64,000 nt of DNA, taken from Sphingobacterium lactis. GTDB lineage: Bacteria > Bacteroidota > Bacteroidia > Sphingobacteriales > Sphingobacteriaceae. Numbering within the stretch: the stretch's first letter is position 1; each line of letters opens with the position of its first letter. Positions 63,634-64,000 of the stretch are shown here, in pieces. The notes beneath the pieces were generated by a model. It saw only the letters and a list, made by a program, of their open reading frames with translations, had not been told where the DNA came from and did not search any database. A program made the position numbers and the translations under genes. The stretch is from assembly GCF_011046555.1 (NCBI RefSeq), contig NZ_CP049246.1, forward strand, positions 2,480,001 through 2,544,000, read 5' to 3'.

Positions 63634-63727
63634 GAGTAAATAAAATTAGATAATAAACGATTTTGAAATGCCAAGTGGAAAGATACAATTTATGTTCTTT
63701 CCCTGCGTACTCGATGCACGAATATAC

Positions 63728-63752
63728 AATAAATGTAGAAATTACATTTATT
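63728..63752. promoter_or_regulatory. Candidate AraR operator (25-bp palindrome)
   Basis: AATAAATGTA (63728-63737) and TACATTTATT (63743-63752) form a perfect 10-bp inverted repeat with five bases between. A weaker related repeat, AATGT (63774-63778) / ACATT (63786-63790), follows. Both lie in the 235-base gap between the Nudix regulator and the araB-like gene. Confidence 0.6.
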
Positions 63753-63781
63753 ATTTTTATTATTGAAAAATTAAATGTTAA

Positions 63782-63813
63782 TTTGACATTAATAAATGCA
63801 GAGATTTACTTTA
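63782..63813 (+). promoter_or_regulatory. Possible promoter of the araB-like gene
   Basis: TTTG (63782-63785) and, 21 bases later, TACTTTA (63807-63813) approximate the Bacteroidota -33/-7 pair. The -33 box lies inside the second AATGT/ACATT repeat, so a bound regulator would block it. The -7 match is imperfect. Confidence 0.35.
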
Positions 63814-63868
63814 AATGGTATTCAACGCATTTATAGCACATTATAAACCAACTTTCAAAATTTTATTC

Positions 63869-64000
63869 ATGGACAGATCTTTTGTAATAGGGATTGATTA
63901 TGGGACGGATTCTGTACGTTCGGTCCTCGTTGATGTTTCCTCCGGAGTGGAGGTTTCATCCTCGGTTTTTTATTATCCGCGATGGAAGGCTGGGAAGTAT
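63869..64000 (+). CDS. araB: L-ribulokinase, 5' part only (runs off the window)
   Basis: Forty-four residues are visible from the ATG at 63869. The FGGY-kinase phosphate-binding start VIGIDYGTDSVRSVLVD followed by a VFYYPRW motif is characteristic of ribulokinases (AraB), which phosphorylate L-ribulose in arabinose catabolism. Its divergent pairing with an AraR-type Nudix regulator supports this. The rest of the gene, and any ara genes after it, lie beyond base 64000. Confidence 0.85.
   Translation, partial: MDRSFVIGIDYGTDSVRSVLVDVSSGVEVSSSVFYYPRWKAGKY

Noticed and set aside
1..64000. tRNA/rRNA genes, CRISPR arrays, insertion sequences or phage genes
   Set aside because: None recognised: no cloverleaf-like genes, no regularly spaced repeats, no transposase or integrase motifs in any translated frame.

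Overview
The window is about 64 kb of AT-rich DNA that reads as the genome of a plant-material-degrading Bacteroidota, most likely a Sphingobacterium/Pedobacter-type organism. The grounds are a SusC/SusD pair, TAnnTTTG-type promoter boxes, a fused RhaEW aldolase/dehydrogenase, a Nudix-fold AraR and SSS-type sugar symporters. Nearly everything encodes capture and catabolism of pectin, especially rhamnogalacturonan side chains. No RNA genes, insertion sequences, CRISPR arrays or phage genes were seen, and no gap without a gene exceeds 300 bases.

Layout. (1) 2-15518 (+): two BNR/sialidase-like propellers (the first cut by the left edge), GH2, GH78, then Fe-dependent alcohol dehydrogenase, DapA/NAL-family aldolase, PdxA2, DUF1537 four-carbon acid sugar kinase, SSS symporter and an esterase with an STN domain, ending at a hairpin terminator. 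(2) 15690-34440 (+): Tat-exported isomerase-like protein, GH28 lipoprotein, GH78, GH43-like propeller, GH2, SusC, SusD, a beta-helix/rhamnose-mutarotase fusion, Gfo/Idh/MocA oxidoreductase and SSS symporter, again ending at a terminator. (3) 34689-44057 (+): GH78-like, GH106, sialate O-acetylesterase-like and DUF5703 proteins. (4) 44248-50124 (+): L-rhamnose catabolism (RhaT, RhaEW, RhaI, RhaB). (5) 50138-52935 (-): LacI regulator and GapN-type aldehyde dehydrogenase. (6) 60566-53136 (-): GH28, GH105, UxaB, UxaA, UxaC (galacturonate catabolism). (7) Zn-alcohol dehydrogenase (-) divergent from a CE8 pectin methylesterase (+). (8) Nudix AraR (-) divergent from the start of araB (+).

How it fits together: esterases (CE8, CE20-like) strip substituents; GH28, GH78, GH106, GH2 and GH105 cut backbone and side chains; SusCD imports oligomers; RhaT and two SSS symporters take sugars into the cytoplasm; rhamnose goes to DHAP plus lactate and galacturonate goes through tagaturonate and altronate to 2-keto-3-deoxygluconate (the kinase and aldolase for that are not in the window).

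The most interesting inference is that the four enzymes at 8338-12534 form a complete redox-balanced route for 3-deoxy-D-lyxo-heptulosaric acid (Dha), a sugar peculiar to rhamnogalacturonan II: aldolase to pyruvate plus a threuronate, reduction to D-threonate, phosphorylation, and oxidative decarboxylation to DHAP. Three regulatory signals also stand out: a shared pair of 21-bp direct repeats placed identically before two rhamnose-related promoters (34549 and 44123), a shared LacI-type operator before the two pectin units at 60.6 and 61.8 kb, and a 25-bp palindrome between araR and araB.
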